Shown piece after piece: positions 1 to 8,331 of a stretch of 64,000 bases of DNA. The position numbers were made by a program, and so were the translations under genes. Location of the stretch: the NCBI GenBank assembly GCA_031292305.1, contig JARLHJ010000034.1, positions 5,447 through 69,446 on the forward strand, written 5' to 3'. Below the pieces are notes generated by a model, which saw only the letters and a list, made by a program, of their open reading frames with translations, searched no databases and had not been told where the DNA came from. The number at the start of each line of letters is the position of its first letter. Positions within the stretch are counted from its first letter, which is position 1. Source of the DNA: Candidatus Babeliales bacterium. Its GTDB lineage: Bacteria; Babelota; Babeliae; Babelales; JABDEC01.

Positions 1-123
1 CATAGCTATTTCTCTAACATCAATAACTTTAATTACAAGTGGTTCTACAGAACTTTTTGGTTCATCAGCATTAATATTAGATAGCACTGAGCATATTGTT
101 AGTACAATTAAATTCTTTTTCAT
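1..123 (-). CDS. secreted protein, N-terminal fragment (runs off window)
   Basis: Only the first 41 codons lie in the window. They begin MKKNLIVLTICSVLSNINAD, a short Lys-rich n-region, a hydrophobic core and an Ala-Asp cleavage-like site, which is a typical Sec signal peptide. The mature part that is visible (about 20 residues) has no recognisable motif. The gene is divergent from the oxidoreductase gene at 257. Its function cannot be judged from this fragment. Confidence 0.6.
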   Translation of the reverse strand, partial: MKKNLIVLTICSVLSNINADEPKSSVEPLVIKVIDVREIAM

Positions 124-197
124 GGGTACCCTTTTTGTGTATACATAGAATAGATTAAATATTTTGAATCTATATAAGAGTAATATTTATAAAATTT

Positions 198-228
198 TTT
201 ACAAATATTGCCTTTAAATTTCTATAAT
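198..228 (+). promoter_or_regulatory. candidate sigma70-type promoter for the oxidoreductase
   Basis: A perfect TATAAT lies at 223-228, with TTTACA at 198-203 as a possible -35 (19-bp spacing, slightly long). This would start transcription about 20 bases before the ATG at 257. The match is by eye only. Confidence 0.4.
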
Positions 229-256
229 GCGTATATTCAATAAAAAAGGTGGGCTT

Positions 257-1456
257 ATGAAGAAAATTATTTTATTTTTATTGTGTGTAATTAATTGCTT
301 AAACGCCAATCTAAAACATGAAGATGAATTTGAAAAAATAAAAAAATGCGATACTGATTGGTTAATTGTAGGTGCAGGCCCAGCAGGAATTGCCACCATA
401 GGCGTCCTTTTAGATTTAGGCACTTTACCAAAACGTATCACTTGGGTTGATCCAGAGTTTAACGTTGGTAAATTATCTAACTACAAAAATGTAGACGCAA
501 ATACAAAAAATAAATTCTTTGTAAGGTTTTTAGAATCATGCAAAACATTTGCAGCGATGGTTCCAGATTCAATAGAAAAATTAAAAATGTTGAATCCTGA
601 ACAAGAATATTTATTAAGCAGTATAGTTGAACCTTTAGAAAAAATAACCAATGCCTTGATGAATAAAGTGAATGTAATACAAGGAAAAATGGATTCATTA
701 TATTTTGAAAATGACCTTTGGAATGTTGGAGTTAATGAAAAAAATATAACTGCAGATCATGTAGTTTTAGCGACCGGTTCATATGCAAAAAGATTAGAAT
801 ATAATGAATACAAAGACAAAGAGATTAAGTTTGATGATGCTATTGATAAAGAAATCTTAAAAACTATAGTAAAAAAAGATGACGTAGTTGCAGTGATCGG
901 TAGTGCGCATTCAGCAATTTTATTATTAAAGTATTTAACAGAAGCCGGTGTTCAAAAAATATATAATTTTTATACTAAAGCAATTTGTTATCCAACAGAT
1001 ATGGGTGGTTGGGTATTGTATGATCAAATTGGGCTTACTGGTGTTGCAGCATATTGGGCAAAAAATGTTTTAGAAAAAGGTCGAGCTCCCCATATAGAGC
1101 GTATATATAGTAATAAAGAAAATTTAGATAAAATTTTACCAATATGCACTAAAATTATTTATGCAATTGGGTTTGAAAGAAATAAGTTGCCATTAATTCA
1201 ACAAAATCCAAACTTAGAATATAATCAAAAAAATGGTGTTATCGGTAAACGTTTATTTGGAATTGGAATCGCATTTCCAGAAATTAAAGTTTGTCCAGAA
1301 GGCACAGTAGAATATAGAATAGGATTACCAAGCTTTTTAGATTATGCACAACGTGTAGTTCCTACATGGGTTAAAAAGAACAATATTTTAGGTTATGAAA
1401 AACAAAGAGAGCTGTTAAAAACATTTGCAGAATTATTTACTATAGAAATTTTATAA
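257..1456 (+). CDS. FAD/NAD(P)-binding oxidoreductase with N-terminal signal peptide
   Basis: This 399-residue protein starts at the ATG preceded by AAAGGTGGG; an upstream in-frame ATG at 227 lacks a ribosome site. MKKIILFLLCVINCLNAN looks like a Sec signal peptide. The Rossmann FAD motif VGAGPAG follows at about residue 40. An ATGSYAK segment sits near residue 173, and a second dinucleotide motif, VIGSAHSA, near 213. This layout is typical of the flavin monooxygenase/lysine N6-hydroxylase/thioredoxin reductase-like superfamily. No CxxC redox pair was seen, so it is not an ordinary thioredoxin reductase. The substrate is unknown. A flavoprotein carrying a Sec signal is odd because FAD enzymes usually fold in the cytoplasm. 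It is followed 7 bases later by a methyltransferase, probably co-transcribed. Confidence 0.75.
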   Translation: MKKIILFLLCVINCLNANLKHEDEFEKIKKCDTDWLIVGAGPAGIATIGVLLDLGTLPKRITWVDPEFNVGKLSNYKNVDANTKNKFFVRFLESCKTFAAMVPDSIEKLKMLNPEQEYLLSSIVEPLEKITNALMNKVNVIQGKMDSLYFENDLWNVGVNEKNITADHVVLATGSYAKRLEYNEYKDKEIKFDDAIDKEILKTIVKKDDVVAVIGSAHSAILLLKYLTEAGVQKIYNFYTKAICYPTDMGGWVLYDQIGLTGVAAYWAKNVLEKGRAPHIERIYSNKENLDKILPICTKIIYAIGFERNKLPLIQQNPNLEYNQKNGVIGKRLFGIGIAFPEIKVCPEGTVEYRIGLPSFLDYAQRVVPTWVKKNNILGYEKQRELLKTFAELFTIEIL

Positions 1457-1463
1457 GGTCAGC

Positions 1464-2216
1464 ATGGAATTGTATTCAGGTAAAATTGCTTTTTTTTATG
1501 ATCTTTTTTTTGAACATATAAAAGAAGATGAATATTTTTATGAATATTTCATAAAGCTAAATGATGGTCCAGCATTAGAAATCGGTTCTGGTACAGGAAG
1601 GCTATTAATTCCTTACTTAAGATCAGGTTTGCGCGTATCGGGTGTTGAGCCAAGTGCGCAAATGATAGAAATTTGTAATCAAAAAGCAGAAAAGATAAAT
1701 TTACACCCAACTGTATATCAACAATTTTTGCAAGATTTAGATATTCAAGAACAATATAAAACTATTTATATGCCTTTATTTGTTTTTCAAAATATCATAA
1801 AAAGAGAAGATGCGATAAAAGCGTTAAATAAAGTGTATAAATATCTTTTGCCTGAAGGGCAAGTGCTGATATCTACTTATTTCCCTTGGAACGATCCTAC
1901 AGGCACCTATGATCAAACTTGGCGTATAAATGCAATACGTGAAATAGAAGGTAGTACTACAGTTTTATCTGAGTCTATTTCTTTTGATAAATTTGAACAA
2001 ATTCAAACTAAGTATTTTAAATTTGAAAGTTTTAAAAATAACAAGTTAGAAGAAAGTTTTATTGTTCCGGCTCATTTACGTTTTTATTCTAGATTTGAAC
2101 TGGAAGGAATGTTAGAGAGTGCCGGATTTAAAGATATACAAGTTTATGGAGATTATACATTTTATGAGGCTAGCTCTAATAGCAACGCATTAATATTTAC
2201 AGCCAAAAAAGCGTAG
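1464..2216 (+). CDS. class I SAM-dependent methyltransferase
   Basis: This 250-residue cytoplasmic protein carries the SAM-binding motif I LEIGSGTGRLLIPYL near residue 37. The acidic motif II position, VSGVEPSAQMIEIC, follows about 20 residues later. This is the class I (Rossmann) methyltransferase pattern. The C-terminal part (FYSRFELEGMLESAGF) resembles the usual end of the UbiE/Methyltransf_25-type fold. The methyl acceptor cannot be predicted. The gene lies 7 bases after the flavoprotein gene and is probably its operon partner. It is followed by a small inverted repeat. Confidence 0.85.
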   Translation: MELYSGKIAFFYDLFFEHIKEDEYFYEYFIKLNDGPALEIGSGTGRLLIPYLRSGLRVSGVEPSAQMIEICNQKAEKINLHPTVYQQFLQDLDIQEQYKTIYMPLFVFQNIIKREDAIKALNKVYKYLLPEGQVLISTYFPWNDPTGTYDQTWRINAIREIEGSTTVLSESISFDKFEQIQTKYFKFESFKNNKLEESFIVPAHLRFYSRFELEGMLESAGFKDIQVYGDYTFYEASSNSNALIFTAKKA

Positions 2217-2233
2217 GGCATATTTAAATGCCC
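2216..2233. terminator. short inverted repeat between convergent genes
   Basis: GGGCAT (2216-2221) and ATGCCC (2228-2233) are separated by six bases, overlapping the stop codon of the methyltransferase and followed by a run of eight C. It may act as a weak terminator between convergent genes. There is no T-run directly after it, so the call is tentative. Confidence 0.3.
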
Positions 2234-2255
2234 CCCCCACACAAAATTAATGTTT

Positions 2256-2963
2256 TTATTCAATATCAGCATGTTTTTTTCTTTTGCAGCAATTCATTTT
2301 TTTCCATAATCTATTAAACCAGGGTGCTTTCCAAAGTCTTTCATATGCATAATAAAGAAAAAACTTACCAACAAGATCAACAGTGGTTGTGGCAAAAGCT
2401 TGAGCGAGAGTTATATTATGGGTTATAAATAAATATGTCATTAGTAATGAATCAAATGAAGCCATAACTCTATAAACGCCGGTTTTGGTGAATGTTTTAC
2501 AAGACATATTTTGTCTAAAAGTAATCCATGCAAGATTAAGTTTGTTAAGAAGAGTTTTATCTGCTTCTAACAATATTAAGTCTTCTATTTCTTTAATATC
2601 AGCTTTAACACTTTCTTCCAAGATTGTTAATTCTTCCGCTGTTGGCATTCTGTCTCTGTTAAGATCGCCTACATTCTTAGTAAATTTTTCGTTTAACTCT
2701 TCTAGCTTCTCGGGTGGAATTATTAGTAAAAGTAATTTTTGCATTTCTATAAATGCTTTAGCTGCGTTAACTCGTCTTTGTTCAGGTGTTAATTGTTCTA
2801 TTCCTTCTTCAAGTTGTGCTTCATCTAAATTAAGATCATTAGGATGGGGATTAGCTTGTTTCATTTCAACCAATGCTAAATCATGTCCAGGCTCGGCTGG
2901 CTTTAAAAGCTGATTGTATGAAAATAATAATACAAGTAAAAATAGCTTAGAATTGCTTTGCAT
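2256..2963 (-). CDS. exported protein with C-terminal DUF2061 membrane domain
   Basis: This 235-residue protein begins with a signal-like hydrophobic stretch (LFLLVLLFSYNQLL). A Glu/Leu-rich, probably helical region spans about residues 40-140. The C-terminal 70 residues match the DUF2061 pattern: KTGVYRVMASFDSLLMTYLF, a second hydrophobic helix, then LYYAYERLW-like spacing (YYAYERLWKAPWFNR). DUF2061 is a small two-helix membrane domain of unknown function, sometimes found beside or fused to sulfate-assimilation enzymes. Here it is attached to an unrelated N-terminal region. The tail is Lys/Cys-rich (KKMNCCKRKKH). I recognise the domain but not the function. Confidence 0.7.
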   Translation of the reverse strand: MQSNSKLFLLVLLFSYNQLLKPAEPGHDLALVEMKQANPHPNDLNLDEAQLEEGIEQLTPEQRRVNAAKAFIEMQKLLLLIIPPEKLEELNEKFTKNVGDLNRDRMPTAEELTILEESVKADIKEIEDLILLEADKTLLNKLNLAWITFRQNMSCKTFTKTGVYRVMASFDSLLMTYLFITHNITLAQAFATTTVDLVGKFFLYYAYERLWKAPWFNRLWKKMNCCKRKKHADIE

Positions 2964-3044
2964 AACCTCGTACCCTTCATTTAAATAAATTAATATATTT
3001 AATAGAATAGGTTAATGGCTAATAACTAAGCAATATTTGAAAGA

Positions 3045-3392
3045 TTAGGATTTATAATTCTTGTTAAATTCGGCAACTGCTTGTAATACAGCTTCACGTT
3101 TTAAATTCTGCTTAATTAATTTGCTTTCTAGGGTAATCAATAATTCTAAATTATGTTTTAAAATTTTATTGCCGGGATCGTTTGCCAGCATTGTTTGTGT
3201 TTCTTCAATTTTAGGAATTAGTTCTTGTTTTTGGGTATGAAATAAATTTTTGTATAAATAAATACTTTGTTTAAAAGCTTCAAGTTGTTTAGCTTGAATT
3301 TCTATAATATTTTTACAACCACAAGCTTCTGATGAATTTATTATTTGATTTGATGAAATAACTAAAATAAATAACAATATAGCTTTTTTCAT
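3045..3392 (-). CDS. small secreted helical protein, unknown
   Basis: This 115-residue protein has a clear signal peptide (MKKAILLFILVISSNQIINSSEA) and then a CGC motif. The rest is a Glu/Lys/Leu-rich region with heptad-like spacing that is probably one long helix or coiled coil. The start has a good ribosome site (GGAGGT just upstream on the minus strand). No family is recognised. It belongs to the run of minus-strand genes for small exported proteins in this part of the window. Confidence 0.6.
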   Translation of the reverse strand: MKKAILLFILVISSNQIINSSEACGCKNIIEIQAKQLEAFKQSIYLYKNLFHTQKQELIPKIEETQTMLANDPGNKILKHNLELLITLESKLIKQNLKREAVLQAVAEFNKNYKS

Positions 3393-3534
3393 ATTACCTC
3401 CGTTTTAATATATTCTTATTATATCAAACGAATATTTCAAATTGCAATGATTTTGAGGGGGTTAAGGTGGGTAAATTGCGAAATTTAGCTTAAAATTCGG
3501 ATTTTATGAATGAATATAGATAAAGTTTTTTTAT

Positions 3535-3923
3535 TGGAGGCGATGGGAATCGAACCCATGTCCGCAAGACAAACAACCCGCAGTACTACATGTTTGTTCC
3601 TTGCTTATACGAATACCCAACTGCAAGGACACAGCATTAGGTATAAGTCAGTTTTGTATACGATTTAAGTTACAAAACCAAGTAACCTGACTTAAAAAGT
3701 CCTATTTTTTATAATACGTGTTAGAAGAATTTATAGGCAAATTCTGCTAACAAGAATCTGAGGTTCTTAAAGCTTACGCAAAAGCTGCGCAAGACATTGA
3801 GTAGTCAGATTGTGAAACCGTATGGTTTGCACTTATTGTTTAATTGATTGTTTAACGAGCACCCAATAAACGCTCGACATGCACCACAAGCCCCTTGTAA
3901 TACGTCGAAGCCAGTACGCCCCC
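3535..3923 (-). ncRNA. ssrA: tmRNA (transfer-messenger RNA)
   Basis: Read on the minus strand, the 5' end GGGGGCG pairs with CGCCTCC just before the 3' CCA to make a seven-pair acceptor stem with one G-U. The 3' end has the TPsiC-like GGGTTCGATTCCC, and the 5' end has the conserved GGCTTCGACG. These are hallmarks of tmRNA, which rescues stalled ribosomes and tags the unfinished protein. The one-piece length of 389 nt is normal. An internal reading frame (3774-3830) gives a plausible tag, ANHTVSQSDYSMSCAAFA, ending in a hydrophobic/Ala tail as proteolysis tags do. SmpB is not in the window. Confidence 0.95.
3774..3830 (-). other. tmRNA tag-peptide reading frame
   Basis: On the minus strand the resume codon is GCA at 3830-3828. 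It is followed by 17 further codons and TAA at 3776-3774, encoding ANHTVSQSDYSMSCAAFA. The Ala-Asn start and the small hydrophobic C-terminus match known tags in style. The sequence is not one I recognise from a specific organism. Confidence 0.8.
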
Positions 3924-4009
3924 AAAAAATTTCAAAGACTTTCTATATATTCTAATTGTAAAAATGCTATATAATTTTGTCAATGTTTTACATGCTAGAT
4001 CGCATTTTA

Positions 4010-5110
4010 TTAGCTGTTAATATAATTCATTGCCTGGAATATTTCTTCTAATTCAGACATTTGAAAAAAACCTCTATTTACAGAAGCTAAATTTATTCCA
4101 AATCTTTTATTAATTGTATTGTCTATTTCTTGCATTGTTTCTTCTTTGCTTATTCCCAAAGTCTTATTTATTTTAGCAATATATTTCAGAGAATCCTTGG
4201 GAAACTTATTTTCAGGTAAAATTCCAAATGAAGCATTGGCCACAATTAAAAAAAGTTTTTTTGCTTCAAGTAAATTTTTTTCTATCCCATAGCCATAGAA
4301 ATTAAATTTACCTAGATAATATCGCGTATAAATTTTATGCACTTCTTCTGAATAAGGATTTTCTATTATTTCTCTAAATAATTTTAATGCTTCAGCAAAA
4401 TGTTTACTTTTTTTATATTTGGTACCAAGCATCATTTGCGCAAATGACTTATGCTTTGCAAGTGCATAATCATTGCTAATCACTGATTTTAATAATTCAA
4501 TTTGTTGATACGGATCTTTACTAGATGTTATGATGCTTATTTGCATTGCGGCTTTAAATGTAGGGTGTATATCTGTATTTATAATTTCTAACTTTTCTTC
4601 AACGCTTTTTTTAATATATAAATCAGACATATCATAACAATATCTAAAGTTTGCTTCATATAAATTATGAACAACAAAAAACTGAACTCCTGTAATAGGC
4701 AGTCCATTGTTCGGGTTTTTCTTTTTCGATAAATATTCATCTAAGCTATCTTTATCTTCTAAAAAGGGATTAGCGTCTATATCGTTCATTAGGTGATTTC
4801 TTAAATGTGTCCCATCAAAATAATGAACAAAACCTTCAGTGGTTACTCGGGCGAGCAAGTAAGGGCCATAAGGAGAAGCCTCTTTGATTAACTCAGCAAA
4901 AGTGTAATTACTAAAAGTGTCTTGTTCGTTTAAATCTAATACTTCAATAGATTGTTTATTAATTCTATATTGTTCTGGAATAGACAAGAATTTTTCATTT
5001 AACATATCTTGCACCAAGATTGATCTTGGTTTAAAGAATTCAGCATCACTAGCATTCAGGTTTAAACCTATAAAAAACAACAAAGCTAGTATAATCTTAA
5101 TTTTTTTCAT
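4010..5110 (-). CDS. secreted Sel1-like repeat protein
   Basis: This 366-residue protein has a signal peptide (MKKIKIILALLFFIGLNLNA). The C-terminal half contains helix-turn-helix repeat signatures. One segment, RYYLGKFNFYGYGIEKN followed by LLEAKKLFLIVA, fits the Sel1-like (TPR-related) consensus. A preceding segment (AEALKLFREIIENPYS) fits a TPR. Such solenoids bind other proteins, and in intracellular bacteria some are effectors or envelope adaptors. The N-terminal 200 residues are not recognised. It lies directly upstream of tmRNA on the same strand. Confidence 0.65.
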   Translation of the reverse strand: MKKIKIILALLFFIGLNLNASDAEFFKPRSILVQDMLNEKFLSIPEQYRINKQSIEVLDLNEQDTFSNYTFAELIKEASPYGPYLLARVTTEGFVHYFDGTHLRNHLMNDIDANPFLEDKDSLDEYLSKKKNPNNGLPITGVQFFVVHNLYEANFRYCYDMSDLYIKKSVEEKLEIINTDIHPTFKAAMQISIITSSKDPYQQIELLKSVISNDYALAKHKSFAQMMLGTKYKKSKHFAEALKLFREIIENPYSEEVHKIYTRYYLGKFNFYGYGIEKNLLEAKKLFLIVANASFGILPENKFPKDSLKYIAKINKTLGISKEETMQEIDNTINKRFGINLASVNRGFFQMSELEEIFQAMNYINS

Positions 5111-5234
5111 ATTTCCCTCATTTGAACCCTAAGTTGACATTATATTTCTAATAGTATAAAAAATACAAAAAAAGTCAAATCAAGCCTAAGAGTTCATGGA
5201 AGATGTTGTTACTGAATAATCTTTAGATAAATTA

Positions 5235-5573
5235 TTAAGATCTCAGCTTAACTTTCATATCAATATCATCAGTTTTTAATTCAGCTAAATTTTCTAAGGT
5301 TATTAAGAATGTGGGGTTTAAAATTAGTTTTGATTGGCTGTTAGTTGTCTTTAAAACTTTAAGATCAATAACTCTTTGGTCTACTTCAAGATTTGTTGAG
5401 TTAATTAAGAATTCAAAATTAAGATCACTTTGTGTTAAATTAAAACTTTTAGTTTCGTCAGTAATTTCGAAAGTTTTTTTAATATTTTGGTTTAAACCAT
5501 TAAATTCAAAATCAAAACTCAAAGAAAAAAGTTTAAACGAACTTAACAAAATGATTGGTAATATTTTATTCAT
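5235..5573 (-). CDS. small secreted protein, unknown
   Basis: This 112-residue protein has a short signal peptide (MNKILPIILLSSFKLFSLS). The mature part alternates hydrophobic and polar residues (FDFEFNGLN, FEITDETKSFNLT, LNFEFLIN), suggesting a small all-beta fold. No family is recognised. It lies about 10 bases downstream of galE on the same strand and could be its last operon member. Confidence 0.5.
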   Translation of the reverse strand: MNKILPIILLSSFKLFSLSFDFEFNGLNQNIKKTFEITDETKSFNLTQSDLNFEFLINSTNLEVDQRVIDLKVLKTTNSQSKLILNPTFLITLENLAELKTDDIDMKVKLRS

Positions 5574-5582
5574 ATATTCCTT

Positions 5583-6587
5583 TTATATTATAATGGTTTC
5601 ATTGGGTTCGATTATATTTTTGGATCTTAATTGATTATCAAAAATATAAGCAGACCGTAAGATAGTTTCTAAGTCAGAGCACTTAGCTTTCCATTTTAAT
5701 AAAGCTTGAGCTTTTGTAGAATCGGCTATTAAAATAGGTGAATCTCCAGTGCGTCGTTCAGATGCAATTGTTCTTATTTCAGTTTTGCTTACATTTTCAA
5801 CCGCTTGAATCATCTCTTTTACAGAAAAACCAGTTCCTGTTCCAAGATTAAAAAAACCAGAAGGGCGATCTTCGTTTAAATAACAAAGCGCTCGCCAATG
5901 TGCATCAGCAATATCCCAAGCGTGCAAATAATCACGTATGCAACTACCGTCTTTAGTTGGGTAATCTGTTCCAAAAATTGCAAAAGGCTTGCCTGTTTTT
6001 GCAGAATGTAATAATAGTGGAATTAAATGGGTTTCAGGAAAATGTTGTTCACCAAGGCCATATTCAGGAACTGCTCCAGCAGCATTAAAATATCTTAATG
6101 ATACAAATTTTAAATCCGAAGTTTCACTCAAGTCTTGTAATAAATTTTCTACCATTAATTTGCTTTTGCCATATGGGCTGACAGGATTTTTTGGATGTTC
6201 TTCAGTCACAGGTAAAAATTCTGGAATGCCATAAATGGCGCAACTAGAAGAGAAGATAAGTTTGTTAATTTGATTGTCTACCATTACTTCTAAAAGCTGT
6301 ACAGTTTTAGAAACATTATTTGTATAAAATTTTAAAGGTTTTTTTACAGATTCACCAACTTCAATATAGCCTGCAAGATGCATTACAGCTTCAATATTAT
6401 ATTGTTTAAAAATCTCATTTAATATGTCTTTGTCAGAAAAATCACCTTGAATGCTAGTAGCCCAATCACAATCCATTTTTTTATTATCAAGAATTACAAC
6501 TCTATAACCTTTTTGAGCCATAAACAAAGCCGTATGAGACCCGATATATCCTGCACCACCAGTAATTAATATTGTTGGTGAAATCAT
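5583..6587 (-). CDS. galE: UDP-glucose 4-epimerase
   Basis: This 334-residue extended short-chain dehydrogenase/reductase interconverts UDP-glucose and UDP-galactose. The NAD motif TGGAGYIGSH lies at about residues 9-18. The catalytic Ser/Tyr/Lys set is visible in SSSCAIYG and in YGKSK (Tyr-x3-Lys). The substrate-binding NAAGA and a typical GalE C-terminal region (GTGTGFSVKEMIQAVE, RRTGDSPILIADSTKA) are present. The length is normal for the family. The product probably feeds surface sugar synthesis. It sits within a run of envelope-protein genes on the minus strand. Confidence 0.95.
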   Translation of the reverse strand: MISPTILITGGAGYIGSHTALFMAQKGYRVVILDNKKMDCDWATSIQGDFSDKDILNEIFKQYNIEAVMHLAGYIEVGESVKKPLKFYTNNVSKTVQLLEVMVDNQINKLIFSSSCAIYGIPEFLPVTEEHPKNPVSPYGKSKLMVENLLQDLSETSDLKFVSLRYFNAAGAVPEYGLGEQHFPETHLIPLLLHSAKTGKPFAIFGTDYPTKDGSCIRDYLHAWDIADAHWRALCYLNEDRPSGFFNLGTGTGFSVKEMIQAVENVSKTEIRTIASERRTGDSPILIADSTKAQALLKWKAKCSDLETILRSAYIFDNQLRSKNIIEPNETIII

Positions 6588-6602
6588 AAAATTCCCCTAA
6601 GT

Positions 6603-7514
6603 TTAGAACTGTATTCCAAATTTGGCCCAGGCCATCCATTTATGCAATGCATTGTTTCGTGCTGAAAATTCATATGATACTCCAAGGCCAGTATATTTAG
6701 GATGATTAATATTATCCCAATGCCAAGCAACTGATCCGTACAATATATGCGAAATTAAAGCAGGATGCGATGCGGATTCTAAATCTAAATCAGATTCATT
6801 AATTTCTTTATAAACCTCAACGCCATTTACAGTGTCATTAGCTATACCAGTATATTGATTTATTGTTGCATTATTTCTGCTCACTTGTCCTAGTGTGAAT
6901 TTTCCATCTTTGGTAATTGCAGCAATTGCAGGACCCTTTACCCATTTATGTGTAAGCCTTACATCTTCTGCTTGGCGAGAAAAGAAGTGATAACCAGCTT
7001 CGGCTTCAAAACCTAAATCAGTTTTTAAAATAAATGCTGTATTTAAATCTCTTGCAGTGCCTTGAGACACTTGAAGTGGTCTTGTAAATACATTAATACC
7101 AGGAGATGTTGTTGTTGATTTATTATCTAAGTAAACCCACATGTATCTACTCCATGGCTTAGCTTTAAGATCAAATGATCGTGTTTGTGTATTTTCTATA
7201 TACATTGTTCCCATTGTGTCAATTTGATAATATATTGAACTGCTACAAGTTGACCAAACTTTAAAGCCAGCTGATATGCCTGAAAATATTGTATAATGAT
7301 TATTATTACCAACTCTAGGTTCCCACAGGAATTCAGCAGTAGCACGAGCTTCTGTTGGAGCACTAAGTCCTATAAAACTTTCCAGATTATAAACTTCTTC
7401 TTTTTTAGTAAGATAACCAAGACTAATATAAATATCAGAAAATCCGCTTTTTGAAGGTAAATTATTTTTTATTTTTCCAAACATCCAAGATTGTTGTTGA
7501 AGAGCTTGTGTCAT
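6603..7514 (-). CDS. outer-membrane beta-barrel protein, 3' part of split gene
   Basis: This 303-residue frame has no signal peptide and lies in exactly the same frame as the secreted protein ending at 7524. Only one TAA and three sense codons separate the two. It is rich in alternating strands (SDIYISLGYL, HYTIFSGISAGFKVW, RYMWVYLD) and ends WAKFGIQF, with a C-terminal Phe as in BAM-assembled barrels. It is therefore best read as the distal part of one ~529-residue outer-membrane protein interrupted by a nonsense codon. If expressed alone it would lack an export signal. The family is not recognised. Confidence 0.6.
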   Translation of the reverse strand: MTQALQQQSWMFGKIKNNLPSKSGFSDIYISLGYLTKKEEVYNLESFIGLSAPTEARATAEFLWEPRVGNNNHYTIFSGISAGFKVWSTCSSSIYYQIDTMGTMYIENTQTRSFDLKAKPWSRYMWVYLDNKSTTTSPGINVFTRPLQVSQGTARDLNTAFILKTDLGFEAEAGYHFFSRQAEDVRLTHKWVKGPAIAAITKDGKFTLGQVSRNNATINQYTGIANDTVNGVEVYKEINESDLDLESASHPALISHILYGSVAWHWDNINHPKYTGLGVSYEFSARNNALHKWMAWAKFGIQF

Positions 7515-7523
7515 ATTTGCAAC

Positions 7524-8192
7524 TTAACCCGCTGGAACAATTGGATCATCGCCATTGGCCCCGCCTTTATGTATTATTTTTTCTGTAATTCCAATATTAT
7601 TTTTTACTGTTAAAAAAGGTATTGTAAGGCTATACCAAAAGCCATTGTTTGCGTATCTATCAGCGTGGTGTTTAAAAACTAATCCGAAGCCTACAAATTT
7701 TTGAGTAGGATGTAATGATACTTCACTTTCAAAAGTATTATCGCTAAAATTTACCGCTGTTCCTGATTTGAATGGTGCTGATGTCATAACTCCAAAATAA
7801 TTTGCAACAACATCAACTTCTCCTTGTTTTACCCAATTGGAGCCTAATTCGCCTGCGCGGATAAATATTCTGTCATTAAAATTGTTTTGACATTTAGCAT
7901 CATTTTCAGGCCGTATTGTTTTTTCAAATGGTAAAAAATAGGTCGCTAAATCATGTGCGTTTACAGATTGTCCACCAAGTGCAGTAACTTCTAAAGTAAA
8001 TTTTTTATTTTCTTCAATTACACGCATTTGCGTGCGACCTATAGAAATAGTTTCTGGTGATATTGGCTTGAATATTGGTTGTACTGAAAAATATGTTTTG
8101 CTTGAAACCTTGCTGAATCCACTTGAAAAAATTCCACAAAAACTACGCGAGATAGTTAGCAATAAAACTAATATTAAATATCTTTTTTTCAT
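7524..8192 (-). CDS. outer-membrane beta-barrel protein, 5' part of split gene
   Basis: This 222-residue frame starts with a signal peptide (MKKRYLILVLLLTISRSFCG). It has beta-rich sequence such as KTYFSVQPIF, RIFIRAGELG, VVANYFGVMTSAPF and WYSLTIPFLTV. It stops at TAA (7526-7524) directly before in-frame continuation into the next frame. The ATG is preceded by AAGGAAAAA, a good ribosome site. It is probably the front half of a surface barrel such as a porin-like protein. Whether the stop is a real mutation, a recoded codon or a sequence error cannot be told here. Confidence 0.6.
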   Translation of the reverse strand: MKKRYLILVLLLTISRSFCGIFSSGFSKVSSKTYFSVQPIFKPISPETISIGRTQMRVIEENKKFTLEVTALGGQSVNAHDLATYFLPFEKTIRPENDAKCQNNFNDRIFIRAGELGSNWVKQGEVDVVANYFGVMTSAPFKSGTAVNFSDNTFESEVSLHPTQKFVGFGLVFKHHADRYANNGFWYSLTIPFLTVKNNIGITEKIIHKGGANGDDPIVPAG

Positions 8193-8331
8193 TTTTTCCT
8201 TTTTGCTTGTGAAACAAATTATATCTTTTAAGCAAATATAATCAACTGCAAGGAAAAAATTGGATATTGTAATGAAAAATCAAATTGTTAAAATTAGAAT
8301 TATAAAGTTTGATTATATGAAGGACAAGAAT

